From positions 2,508,316 through 2,572,315 of the forward strand of contig OW203768.1 of NCBI GenBank assembly GCA_934045905.1: a DNA stretch of 64,000 bases, given 5' to 3'. Positions 30,814-41,170 of the stretch are shown here, piece by piece. Position 1 is the stretch's first letter, and the number at the start of each line of letters is the position of its first letter. The stretch is from Leuctra nigra. Lineage: Eukaryota > Arthropoda > Insecta > Plecoptera > Leuctridae. A program made the position numbers and the translations under genes. The notes beneath the pieces were generated by a model. It did not search any database. It worked only from the letters and a program-made list of their open reading frames with translations, and was not told the origin of the DNA.

Positions 30814-31282
30814 CGACTGAGTATAGTGAGCGTGGCCCTGAAGAGTTTTTAATCGATTTTTATCAATATCTTTTACCATCGTAACTGTTAACAAAATAGG
30901 GCTTTGTACGCGTATTCAGAACAGTTCAATGAAAATATTTTCATATATGAAAATATTGTTAACAATGGACCAATGGTTGATGGGAGGAGTCAATGTAGAA
31001 TAATAGTTATCTTTACTCACACTAGAGCAGCACTGTCCATATAGTGGGAGAAAGAACCAATCAAATATGTGTGGGAAAGACAGTTGAAGTCAAAATGGAT
31101 GCATTTGCTATTTGATTTGTGCTGTCACAGCCTTCTTGACGGTCACGGCCCACATCCTTCTGTCATCTGTTTTATTCGTGATGTCACATAGCAAGATAAT
31201 GACTAGTGGTCCATTACATTGGTAAAAGATATTGATAAAAACCGATTAAAAGTCTCTTCAAGGTCAAAATCACTACCCAGCC
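30814..31282. mobile_element. Foldback element, GGCTGNGTA family, copy 1
   Basis: The left arm includes TTTTTAATCGATTTTTATCA and the right arm its inverse, then GGTCAAAATCACTACCCAGCC. Arms pair for about 60 bp, and the 300-bp centre is unrelated AT-rich DNA. A shorter, more perfectly palindromic relative lies at 31702-32079. Confidence 0.6.
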
Positions 31283-31701
31283 GTCTACCTCGGGTTGCCG
31301 ACTCTTCTAAATGAGCTGGGCTGGGTGAACCAGAACGCATGATATTGATAAGTGATGAGGCCTGTGGGTCAAGTGATCACCCGTCTATCAAGCTATCACG
31401 TTGCCTAGCGACCTACTGCGATGACCATGGAGTGACCACGCGGGGTTCTTATCTAGAAGTTCAAGGTCACGGTCAGCACTATTGTCTCTTCAAATACATC
31501 ACACGATAATTAATTAAACAATTAAATTACATCAAAATTACATGAATTAATTAGCAGCCTTGTTAATCGATATCCGCATTAGTTTATAGTACAGGGACTA
31601 ATTGAAATGAGCAAAGAGTCGGTATTACCGTATTACCTGAGACTAACCAACCATTACCTAACATTAAGTAAGCCAATATTGCTTCAGAGTTAGTTTAAGA
31701 G

Positions 31702-32079
31702 GGCTGAGTAGACGTGAGCGTGGCCTTGAAGAGTTTTAATCGATTTTTATCAATATCTTTTACATATGTAATTGTTAACAAAATAGGGCTTTGTACGCGT
31801 ATTCAGAACAGTTCAATGAAAATAATTTCATAGTTTGGAATAAGTTATTAATTTTATTTTGTCCAACAGATGTTTAGTGCCCGAAAATTAGTAAAATTAT
31901 GGCACTAAACATCTGTTGGACAAAATAAAACTAATAACTTTTTCCAAACTATGAAATTATTTTCATTGAACTGTTCTGAAGACGCGTACAAAGCCCTATT
32001 TTGTTAACAATTACATTGATAAAAGATATTGATAAAAATCGATTAAAAAACTCATCAAGGTCAAACTCATTACCCAGCC
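31702..32079. mobile_element. Foldback element, GGCTGNGTA family, copy 2 (nearly perfect palindrome)
   Basis: The ends are GGCTGAGTAGACGTGAGCG and CTCATTACCCAGCC. The arms pair almost throughout, ending in the loop between ATGTTTAGTGCCCG and GGCACTAAACATCTG near 31870-31920. Its outer 130 bp match copy 1. Confidence 0.7.
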
Positions 32080-34344
32080 ATGGTAAATGTGGTGTATTAC
32101 CATTATATGCAGGAAGGGCAATAAACTAATGCAGGTTAATTTAAACTGAGGAAATAAGCTCCGGAAGCTCAGTAATGGCACTACAATTACACCGAGTTCC
32201 CTTAATTGGAACTAATGGTAATATCGGGACTTAGAGGATCAATTAGTCGCAATCTTGAAACATCTTTGAATATTAGTTATGATGAGATATTAGAATTTGT
32301 GTAAAATACGCAATTCTGCTTATTTACAGGAGGGTTGATGACAATCCTCTTGAGCACGAAACTTTGTTCGAAACGCTGTGTGAAACACTACACATGATAT
32401 TCAATTCAATTTCAAATTTCATTCGTTTTGTTCTATATTTTACTTCACTTCGGTTTGACGGGGACTGTTGTATACGAATACGATGGTACCTGTCACTAAC
32501 AACCGTGTAACTGCGAATATTTGATTCATTTCGTTTTTTTGTGAATATTTGAATGTATTTGAATGGAACCCTGTTCGTCAACAAGCGAAGACGAAATGAT
32601 TGGGAGATGATGATGCAGAATAAGGCTGGACAAGTGGATTTGATGGATGTACGGATGGATGTGGAGGAGGCGGTCGTGGCTTATTAGCAGGGAACCTTCC
32701 CAACATTTTGGGAACCACAACCACGAATGAATCACAAAAAAAACATTCAGGAAGGACTGCAACTATATATCTCTCGTCTCATTTTATTCTTTTATGTCGT
32801 CAAAGTCCACGCGAAGTTGAAATAAAATCGACATTATCATTCTTATCAATAGCTTTTTCGTATGGCTTATTTAAAAGGTAAGATAACACAGTGATACTAA
32901 TATGAAGTATTCGGCTCGTCTTGAATATCCTTGCGAGATAATGTGGTACAAATTCTTGTTCAACGTGAGCTCGACTTCTGTGACAAGAAGTTGTAAATAC
33001 AAAATTATGCGAAAAGATTATGACACAGAAGTTGGACAAGAAATTGTGTCGTGGAAATCAGATGTCACGACGCGCGGTAGTCCGACCCAGCCAAGCCACT
33101 AGCTCTGCTTGGGGTTTGAACTAACTCTCACGACCACATTCATTCACACATGCGCACTTGCAATGTGTTGAACTCTATTCATGTTTACAACTCCGCAATA
33201 TGGGCCGCTTTATAGCATCTTTTCGGTAGTAACAGGAAATTACAATTTTGCAAAGTAAACCGGTAGCTATAATAGTAATACCAAACATAAGATAATATGT
33301 TTAGTCACTGTATAAGGAGGTTCTAGGTTAGAAATCTTTGGTTGCGGTAGTTAATGATATATTTTCTTTCTGATTGCATCCGTTCGGTAGCCAGGAGTTC
33401 GATAACAATAATTGTAAGTTGTAGAAGTTCCAAGTCTTCATCATTGGCCTCGATGCACCGCAGGAGAGTGGACGGTGGGAAGGAAGCGGTTGTGAGCTAT
33501 TAGTAGGGAGCCCGGGCGACTGAGGGAAATCACAGTCAGGGAATCGAACCCGATATTAATATTATGTTCCACGATTAGAATCCACATGAGAGCGAAAGGG
33601 GGGATATTTCAATGAAAGGGAACAGTGTATGGGAATTGAAGACTCAGTAGAGGCAAATGCTGGGACGGTTTTCTACTAATAGACCACGACAGCCTCTTTC
33701 CTTCCGTCCACTCCCCTATTCTTCATCTTCATAATCATCCATTCGGCGCAATGGGACTAGTTGGAGAACAGTGCGACGTTAACAAAAACTAAAAAATTAC
33801 ACTTTATAGTTTTGATAGCGCCAGTAAAACCAATTATTTTGATAGAGGATGAAATTCAATTTTATTAACCTTTATTCCAAGGGAATGATCTTATAATGAC
33901 GTGGCAAGTAGAAAGAGGTGGTGGAACTATTCGTAATTATTTTTTATAAATGTCATAAAACACTAAAATTTAAATCAGGAGATTCTAATGTTGCCAATTA
34001 GCCCCCCAACCCCCCTCGAACCATCCTCCTCTTGAATTGAAGAGTAGGTGCAAATGGTCGAAAGACGATTAAATCTGATGCATGAAATCAAAATCCGTTA
34101 GATTAAGATAATCACTACGTTGTGAGTTTCCAATGAACCCTGCGAAGGTCAACTCAGATCAAGGATGCACAAGTACAAATCACACGTGCATTTGTTTTAA
34201 TTAAACTAGTAACATTTGTGTGGTTATTGACCAGTGATTGGACAGAGGTGTGGAGGAACTTTATATTGACGTGGGGGTGGTTGGGGGTGAACTTTTGCCA
34301 CAGCGCAACATTATAAAATATTGACAGTCATTTTATAAACATGC
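32080..34344. other. Intergenic with SINE copies on both strands
   Basis: No gene is seen. Three SINE copies can be recognised: 32580-32725 (minus), 33430-33560 (minus, with a reverse B-box GGGAATCGAACCC) and 33640-33800 (plus, ending GTGCGACGTTAACAAAAAC). The remainder is AT-rich, with short open frames lacking homology. Confidence 0.45.
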
Positions 34345-34994
34345 AATAGACAACATCATAAATTATCTAGTTAGCTCTGCTTTTCAAAAAATTTCATATG
34401 CAGTACCGTGATCCAAGCAGAGCGAATGGAAATCACAGCCTTGTATACCTAAGATGAATAGTGTATCCACTGAACGCAAAAACGTGTAACATTTTTTGAG
34501 AATAAAATATGACCTTGAATTCTCTTTAGAACGACGCGATCCTGGCGGCATAATGGAAGAACTACATAGTGTTAAGTTTTTATTATCTTATTTACCCTTT
34601 GTTATTTCATTTATTAAACCAGAGTTGTTTTATTTAAATAATAATATAATAATAAGTCAAAATATGTTCTTAAAATGGCATTTTGAATGAGAAATAAGAA
34701 TAAAATTTCCTAGTTGAATCTTTGACCGCAGCGCAGACTAGCGCTGCGATCGAAAGAGAATCAAACTCGCCGCCCAAGATCATCTACATTCGGCCCAATG
34801 TTAAATGCGTTCAGTGGATACACTATTCATCTTAGGTATACAAGGCTGTGATTTCCATTCGCTCTGATCCAAGTATCTATTATGGTTTTTCAACAATGGA
34901 TCATAACCATCATAATAGATACTTGGATCACTGTACTGCATATGAAATTTTTTGAAAAGCAGAGCTAACTAGATAATTTATGATGTTGTCTATT
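34345..34994. repeat. 650-bp inverted-repeat structure with an inserted secondary hairpin
   Basis: The left arm 34345-34475 is inverted in the right half, but the right arm is split. The segment matching 34345-34412 lies at 34920-34994 and the one matching 34416-34472 lies at 34810-34868. Between the two parts a separate hairpin (GATCCAAGTATCTATTATGG and its inverse, about 34866-34928) has been inserted or expanded. The loop (34476-34809) is AT-rich. Confidence 0.7.
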
Positions 34995-35355
34995 CGGAAT
35001 TTAGTTGTGGGTCGTTGACAAGGAAATGGGATGGGGTTGAAGAGTCTCTTCCAACATGTGAATTAGATAAAGAAGCCACTCAAAGAAATATTTAAGTTTC
35101 TGATCTCGATGAGCAGAAAATTATTCGTGTGTGATAAATAGTCATGAAGGAATCTTTGTTCCCAAATCTGAATAATTATCTAAGCGCAAGAAAGACACAA
35201 GGAACAGCTGACGTCACAACATTGTATACTCTACATGGCTCTGGTTGCTGATGTATTGCGGCCTACGTCAGAGTTTTTGTTGGCGTCAAACTCTGGTTTT
35301 TCCTCATGGATCAGTCGACAATATTTTTAAAAACTAGACTTTCCGTTGAAGAAAC

Positions 35356-35515
35356 TAAAGCTGGGTCCACATAGACAGTTTTTGCGTTTTGCGTTTTTTT
35401 TCTTACAGAGCCAATCACAAGTCCAGAAACCGCTCACGGTAGACTTGTGATTGGTTAATAAGAAAAAAAACGGAAAACGGAAAACGCAAAAACGGTCTAT
35501 GTGGATCCGGTTTAA
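35356..35515. mobile_element. Foldback MITE (GGTCCACATAGAC arms)
   Basis: CTGGGTCCACATAGACAGTT and the inverted GTCTATGTGGATCC arms continue inward through TTTTTGCGTTTT and AAAACGCAAAAAC. It is flanked by TAA on both sides. At 160 bp it is non-coding. Confidence 0.65.
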
Positions 35516-35793
35516 CGGTTTGAAATTAAATGATTTTTGCTCTGGGTTAGATTTATGAAGGTCGCAGAAAGTGGCCGAAATATTGAGATTAGGTGATAAA
35601 ATAAATATAGTTTGTGTACCGTCCCAAGAAAATTGGTTTCATTTGGACAGAAAATTTAAGAAGACAAATATAAAGAAGGAGGATTTTGTACTTCAGTACC
35701 ACCTAGGAGCACTAAACCAATTTAAACAGGGATTTTTTTCACTTTTTTCCTAATGAACAAAAAGAAGCAGTCCCAAAAGTCAGATATAACGTG

Positions 35794-35991
35794 GCTGGCT
35801 TTCCATGCTCCGTCATCTTCCGTCAACGTCCGTCACCGTCCGCCACCGTCCGAAGAAAACGACCACGTGACCCGTCTCGACCAATCTCTCGCCGTCCGAG
35901 ATTTTTGGAGATGGCTCTGATTGGTCGAGACGGGTCACGTGGTCGTTTTCGTCGGACGTTGACGGAAGATGACGGAGCATGGAAAGCCAGC
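35794..35991. mobile_element. Palindromic MITE carrying CCAAT boxes and E-boxes
   Basis: Perfect inverted ends GCTGGCTTTCCATGCTCCGT and inverse. Each arm carries a CACGTG E-box (35864-35869 and 35936-35941) and a CCAAT box (CCAAT at 35881-35885; ATTGG at 35920-35924) about 10-11 bp apart. It is non-coding. The block ATTGGTCGAGACGG recurs at 37007-37020 in the putative fatty acid synthase promoter. Confidence 0.7.
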
Positions 35992-36119
35992 ATAGTCTCA
36001 CTTTCCTTGTAAAATGGCAAACAAATCTTACTTCATTTATTTGTTTTCATTGATTTTTTTGTATGTGTTTGTGGAAGTTCTGGGGGGTGGGGGAAGGGGC
36101 GGGGGCCGGAAAAGAGCGC

Positions 36120-36320
36120 CCGACTGAGGCTGTTCATGGTTTTCCTCAGTCGAGAGAGGCAAATGATTGGATGGTTACCTACTAATAGGCCACGATCGCC
36201 GCCTTCCATCTCTACCTTCTTCATCATCATCATCTTCCTCATAATCATTCATCCGGCGCCATTAGCCTAGTTGTAGAAAAGTGCGACGTTAAACACCACT
36301 AAAAAGAAAATTGCATTTAG
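36120..36320 (+). repeat. SINE body, plus orientation
   Basis: It contains CCTCAGTCGAGAGAGGCAAA, ACTAATAGGCCACGATCGCC, a CATCATCATC stretch, GGCGCCATTAGCCTAG and the characteristic 3' end GTGCGACGTTAAACACC followed by A-rich sequence. The tRNA-derived head is missing or degenerate. Confidence 0.6.
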
Positions 36321-36544
36321 TCTTGATCTTACGCCAGTAAAACCCATGATTGTGTCCACAAACACAACACACAAACTCAGAATCAGAAACAATTTCTCTA
36401 ATTATTGAGTGATCATGACATTCCACTCTACGCCAAGGATAGAAACAGAAAAATAACAGGAAACGAAATTTCACAAAAAAAGTATCGTTTACCTTTCGTG
36501 CGTAATTACATTAATAACAATTAAATTCCTAATATTCTAGTGTT

Positions 36545-37219
36545 GTGCATAGGTTAGCCGCCCCTCTCCCCCTCCAGTTCACCACAAGGTTAACTTCTAG
36601 TGTTGTAATATTTGCTAGAGCCGAGAAGAGTGGTAGGGTTAAAGAGTGGGGGACAGTCCACCTGGTGGGCCTGTGTTTCAGCAGAACTCAAGTCAAGTCA
36701 GATTCGCAAGCACGCAGCAGTCCTAGGTCAGTGAGTCAGTCAGTTATTGATCCGTCACTTCCAGCCAGCCAACAGTCTATCCTCTTTAACTCTTTAACTC
36801 GGCACGGTGGCAAGGCGTGGACAGTGCGGCAACATCCGATCAGCAATTCATTATCAATCCAAGAGGGTAGATTCCACCATTTGATAATCATCTTGACTGA
36901 TTTTCAATTCGCCAAGTATCAACCCACGTTTTCACCGGGTGATGTACCATGCGCCCTGTGCTAGCTGCGCTGTGATTGGTCGGGCGAAGTCGCGAGGTCT
37001 GCGCTCATTGGTCGAGACGGTATAGTGTGATGTCAGACCACAATGCCGCTAGCTTCATAATAACTGGTGTTGCCGAAGCATCTGCTTTAGTCGCGATTTC
37101 GACGTCGTTTTACATATAACTAAATTAACAAAGTGTTCGAGTGTATGTGTGTGCTTTTTTACGAAACGGACTATAAGGACATATACCGTGTGGAATACCA
37201 GAAACTTGGACTGTGAAAG
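36545..37219 (+). promoter_or_regulatory. Putative fatty acid synthase promoter and non-coding first exon
   Basis: A CpG-rich block at about 36920-37110 holds two inverted CCAAT boxes (ATTGG at 36975-36979 and 37007-37011, 32 bp apart) and a TCACCGGGTGA motif (36932-36942). A strong donor AAG|GTAAGC ends a possible 5' exon at 37219. CCAAT/NF-Y plus SREBP- and E-box-type sites are known features of vertebrate FASN promoters. The next plausible same-strand exon in the window is the FASN coding exon at 50830. The link is inferred: no transcript evidence is available, and another gene with exons I did not recognise could own this promoter. Confidence 0.35.
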
Positions 37220-38167
37220 GTAAGCGAAGTATGGATTTTTACTGTCTGACATTTTACCGGCTTTACTCACGCTAGGTATGTCCTTCGTATTGTATATCAC
37301 GCTATCACACTTTTCACCACGTTTCCACTGCATTAGAAATGACTTTTGTTTACTACCTGAATAATTGACACATTGTCTGTTATTTCGTCCCGGCTGGATA
37401 TTGTCTCGCTATTGTTGTCGCAACAATGCGGCACAACAATGTATGAAGTGGTCTAGGCGGCAGTGTTTGCAACACGTGTTGTGTAGTCAGCTGTCACAAT
37501 GAATCATGTAGCATGATATATGCCTAGCCTACGTAATCTGAGCTCGCTATCACGGAAACAGTAAACTTCTTATCTTGGGGTTTTGCGAAATGGAAAGTAA
37601 CACTATACGATAGGCTTGGAAATATTGTAGTTGGATGTTAGTTAGTAAAGGAATCATTTCTTGGAAATATCAGCACTCCTAGCGTTTTGATGAAGAAAAT
37701 TTAATGAGCGTTTAGTTGTAAAAAACATATGTTCGTTGTAAAGATCTGTCGGAAGATATCCGAACATTTTAGTTCTTTAAAAAAATAACCTTGACTTTGA
37801 CTTTGAAATCTCATTTTACGGCATTGTTTTGGGACGGTAGCGTTTTTACGAGAACCAAGGTATAACTGGTTTCTTTGCGAGTACCTAATGTTATTTTGGG
37901 GAATCGGAAAAATAATAAGATTGTAAAAACTTCAGTCAGGATCGGTCGGGATTATCCAGTCGTTGCTCGAAGCAAAAGACACAACCACAAAGGATGTATT
38001 GATCTGTTGAAAACCTGTTGATTATATTATTATATATAAATTGTTTTATTTCCTTTTTTTGAAAACAAAATTAGAACCTACCCAATAATGGTAAATTCCA
38101 GAGATTTCACTATTTTGTAAAATGGAACCACAAAAGTGTATTTGGTAGTCCATCCCTTCCTAAGTTT

Positions 38168-38402
38168 TTAATTCTTTAACGTCGCACTGTTCTACAATTA
38201 GGCTGATGGCGATGGATGATTGATTATGATGATGATTGGGAGATGATGATTGGGAGATGATGGTGAAGAATAGGTAAGGATGGACGGAGACCTTCCCAGC
38301 ATTTGTCTCTCGACTCGACTGCGCAAGACAAGTCGGACGGGCGCGGGGTCAAATCAGAGACCTCTGGAGGATCCAGAGCTTTGCCTGCGCCAACTTGCTC
38401 CG
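38168..38402 (-). repeat. Near-complete tRNA-derived SINE
   Basis: On the minus strand it begins with a tRNA-like head (A-box-like GAGCAAGTTGGCGCAGG, then a weak B box in GGTCTCTGATTTGACCCC). The family body follows (GAGAGACAAATGCTGGGAAG, CACCATCATCTCCCAATC), ending GTGCGACGTTAAAG plus an A-rich tail. It is the best copy in the window for defining the family. Confidence 0.7.
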
Positions 38403-38484
38403 TAAGAACGTCGCCATAGAGCTTTTACGCTAAGGGCTGTTCTGTATGGGTATCAGAACTTTAAATGAAGATAACGTTGAGCTT

Positions 38485-38580
38485 CGCGGTGCAGAGCAAG
38501 CTGGCTCAGGAGTAACGATATGGATTTGAACTCCGGAGGTCTCGGGTTCGATTCCCATGCCCGTCTTCCTGTGAATAATA
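38485..38580 (+). repeat. tRNA-like SINE head with intact A and B boxes
   Basis: TGGCTCAGGAGTAACG resembles a tRNA A box and GGTTCGATTCC is a perfect B box. The downstream sequence differs from the main SINE family, and no cloverleaf with paired acceptor arms is evident. It is therefore a SINE head, not a functional tRNA gene. Confidence 0.55.
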
Positions 38581-38883
38581 TTTTTATTTGGAATACAATG
38601 AGTTCTATACTCTTCTATACTTTGTGACTATCTCGGTAAGGGGAGAATTATAAGTTCTGAACAATGATGAAAGAGAAGGAGAGAATTGATAAGAAATGTT
38701 GAGAATCCCGGTTCTAAATCATAAGTGAACAAATGTCATTAATGTTTTGGATGACATTTCGTAGATTTTCTAAAACTTGTTGAATATTTTGCTAGGCTCT
38801 TCTCCAAAATATCAATAGAAAATTTTCCTGAACTGGCAGCACTAAGAAAAAATAAATTGTCTCCAAATTTATTCCTCGATGTA

Positions 38884-39094
38884 CACTTGGCCAAACAAAA
38901 CTTGAACGTTCAATAAATCTGATAGGCTGATAAATGTAAGATCGCACCATCAGAAGTCAGTCTAAGCGATCTCATTGTCTCACTCTAGTAGGTGACCTCA
39001 CATTTCAATGATAATAACAAGCTTTGATTGGTTATGGGACATGACCAGCAGTCATTCAAATTTGGTCAACGTTTAAGTTTTGTTTGGCCGAGTG
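38884..39094. mobile_element. TA-flanked mariner-type MITE (CACTTGGC family), copy 2
   Basis: The ends CACTTGGCCAAACAAAAC and GTTTGGCCGAGTG are flanked by TA (38882-38883 and 39095-39096). Full-length alignment to 6402-6603, sharing AGGTGACCTC and ACATGACCAGCAGTCATTC, confirms the family. Confidence 0.75.
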
Positions 39095-39375
39095 TACATT
39101 CATATAGAGACTTTTTCAGACTTTTTCCTCAATATTTTATACATTCTCTAGACTTTTTGTTAGGAAGGTCAGACTTTTTCGACTTGTTTTGTACTTGAGT
39201 CCGTCATAGCCTGTTGTAGTTGGCGAACAGTTCCAAGAGGATCCGGGCGGCGTGAAAGTGCACGTAAGAACGGTACGTGATGTACGTGACACGGTGACGT
39301 GAGCGTTACGTGAGACCACGCGAGCCACTCCATGTCACTTCAACTTCCAGGTCAATTGCCGCCATCTCGCAACTA

Positions 39376-41170
39376 CCCTGCTGAAAAATCTTAGCAAGAT
39401 CTTGCTAAGATCTTGCCAAGATCTTAGCAAGATATTGTAAACAAGATCTTGCAAGATCTTGCCAAGATCTTGCAAGAACTTAGCAAGATCTTGCAAGATC
39501 TTAGCAAGATCTTGCAAGATCTTGCAAGATCTTGGCAAGATCTTAGCAAGATCTTAGCAAGATCTTGTACATTTTGCTGCCAAAAAAACGTTAAAATTTC
39601 ATAAAAAATTTTTTTCTATATTTATGAATACTCATTTGCATTTGGGAAACCTCTTCTGAAGTATTGGACAAGGTTTGATTACACATTTCAATTATAAAAT
39701 CCCGTGGAACCGCCGTGTTTTGAACCTGCGATCTCGTGGTCCGTAGTCGAGCGTAGTCAAGACTTAGCTGCGCTAATAGTGATCATATTGAGTTTTCATA
39801 TTTAAGTGAACATATTTATATTATTTAGTGGATCATTATATTGTTATTAACATGATAAAATAGGAGAAACGATAAATATTAAGATTTATTTATAAAGTAA
39901 ATTGATCTGTGATATTTCCCCATAAAATATATCAGCTCACGCTCTGTAGTATAATTACTATAGTTTATTTTACTAGGTGATGTGGTGCAAATTTTCTAAG
40001 TCAATGAAGTAAAAATTCTGTAGTTTATATACCTTACTACTACAAATACTGTAGTAAAAAGTCAATGAAGATACTTCAGAATTTACTAAACTACAATATA
40101 AATCGGCTATAGTAAACATACTGTAGATTACACTTTTCTTTACTACAGATGAGATACTATAGATTTTCAATGAAGTATATATACTACCTATAGAACTTAC
40201 TATAGCAAACTTATTCTGTCTGTAGTCAAAGTACTCTAGCTACATACTTCGAATTACTACAGTGAAGTACGTTCCCTATAACTTTACTATAGAAAACTGC
40301 AGTATATATCGCAAGTAGTAAAAACACTATAGTACATACTTAGAATTATTATTATTATTTATTTATCAACAATTACTACAGTAGGTCAAGTATATTTACT
40401 CCAGAGTAAAAAACAGTCTATTTCAGCGGTAGTAAAAATACTGTAGTTTATACTTTAGTTTACCACCGATACTGTAGAATTTACTTCAGTAATCTATGGT
40501 ATTATGGAGTAAGTTTTTGCATGTACTTCAAGTACTATAGCACATACTATAGTTTACTACACGTTATTACATAATACTTTGGAATACCTACTTCAAAATA
40601 TACTATAGGAAATTTTCCTAAGGGCCTTAGCAAGATCTTGAAAAAATCTTGGTAAGATCTTGGCAAGATCTTGGCAAGATCTTGGCAAGATCTTGATTAG
40701 GTCTTGTCAAGATCTTGATAAAATCTTATTAAGATATTACCAAGATCTTACCAAGATCTTACCAAGATCTTGGTAAGATCTTGGCAAGATCTTGATTAGG
40801 TCTTGTCAAGATCTTGATAAGATCTTATCAAGATATTACCAAGATCTTGGTAAGATCTTGGCAAGATCTTGGTAAGATCTTAGCAAGATCTTGATTAGGT
40901 CTTGTCAAGATCTTGATAAGATCTTATCAAGATATTACCAAGATCTTGATAAGATCTTATCAAGATATTACCAAGATCTTGGTAAGATCTTAGCAAGATC
41001 TTGTTTAATACAAGATCTTGCAAAGACCTTACCAAGATCTTGTCAAGATCTTGGTAAATCCAAGATCTTGATAAGATCTTAGCAAGATTTTGGCAAGATC
41101 TTGGTTAATACAAGATCTTAGCAAGATCTTGCAAGATCTTGCAAGATCTTGGCAAGAATTTTCAGCAGGG
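39376..41170. mobile_element. 1.8 kb TA-flanked element built of CAAGATCTTG palindrome arrays
   Basis: The ends CCCTGCTGAAAA and TTTTCAGCAGGG are flanked by TA (39374-39375 and 41171-41172). Both subterminal regions (39385-39565 and 40625-41160) are arrays of the perfect 10-bp palindrome CAAGATCTTG and variants, separated by 1-11 bp linkers, several dozen copies in all. A higher-order unit of about 110 bp (GGTCTTGTCAAGATCTTGAT) repeats at about 40690-40980. The middle (about 39940-40615) is rich in a different palindromic word type, TACTATAGTA/CTACAGTAG. No transposase is present. Confidence 0.8.

Larger units (their letters stand above)
37220..38883 (+). other. Presumed FASN intron 1, left part, with SINEs
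   Basis: No coding exon is recognised. A complete minus-strand SINE lies at 38168-38402 and a tRNA-like head of a plus-strand SINE at 38485-38580. Otherwise the DNA is AT-rich. Confidence 0.4.

Noticed and set aside
36545..36964. 139-codon open frame before the putative FASN promoter
   Set aside because: The composition is unremarkable, no domain is recognised and no linked splice sites with phase support are seen.
38485..38560. Possible tRNA gene
   Set aside because: A and B boxes are present, but I could not form a paired acceptor stem or a credible anticodon arm, and the sequence continues into SINE-like DNA.
39376..41170. CRISPR-like array of short regular repeats
   Set aside because: The monomers are self-complementary 10-mers with irregular 1-11 bp linkers and no unique spacers. 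The context is an intron-rich eukaryotic genome and the array is bounded by transposon ends.
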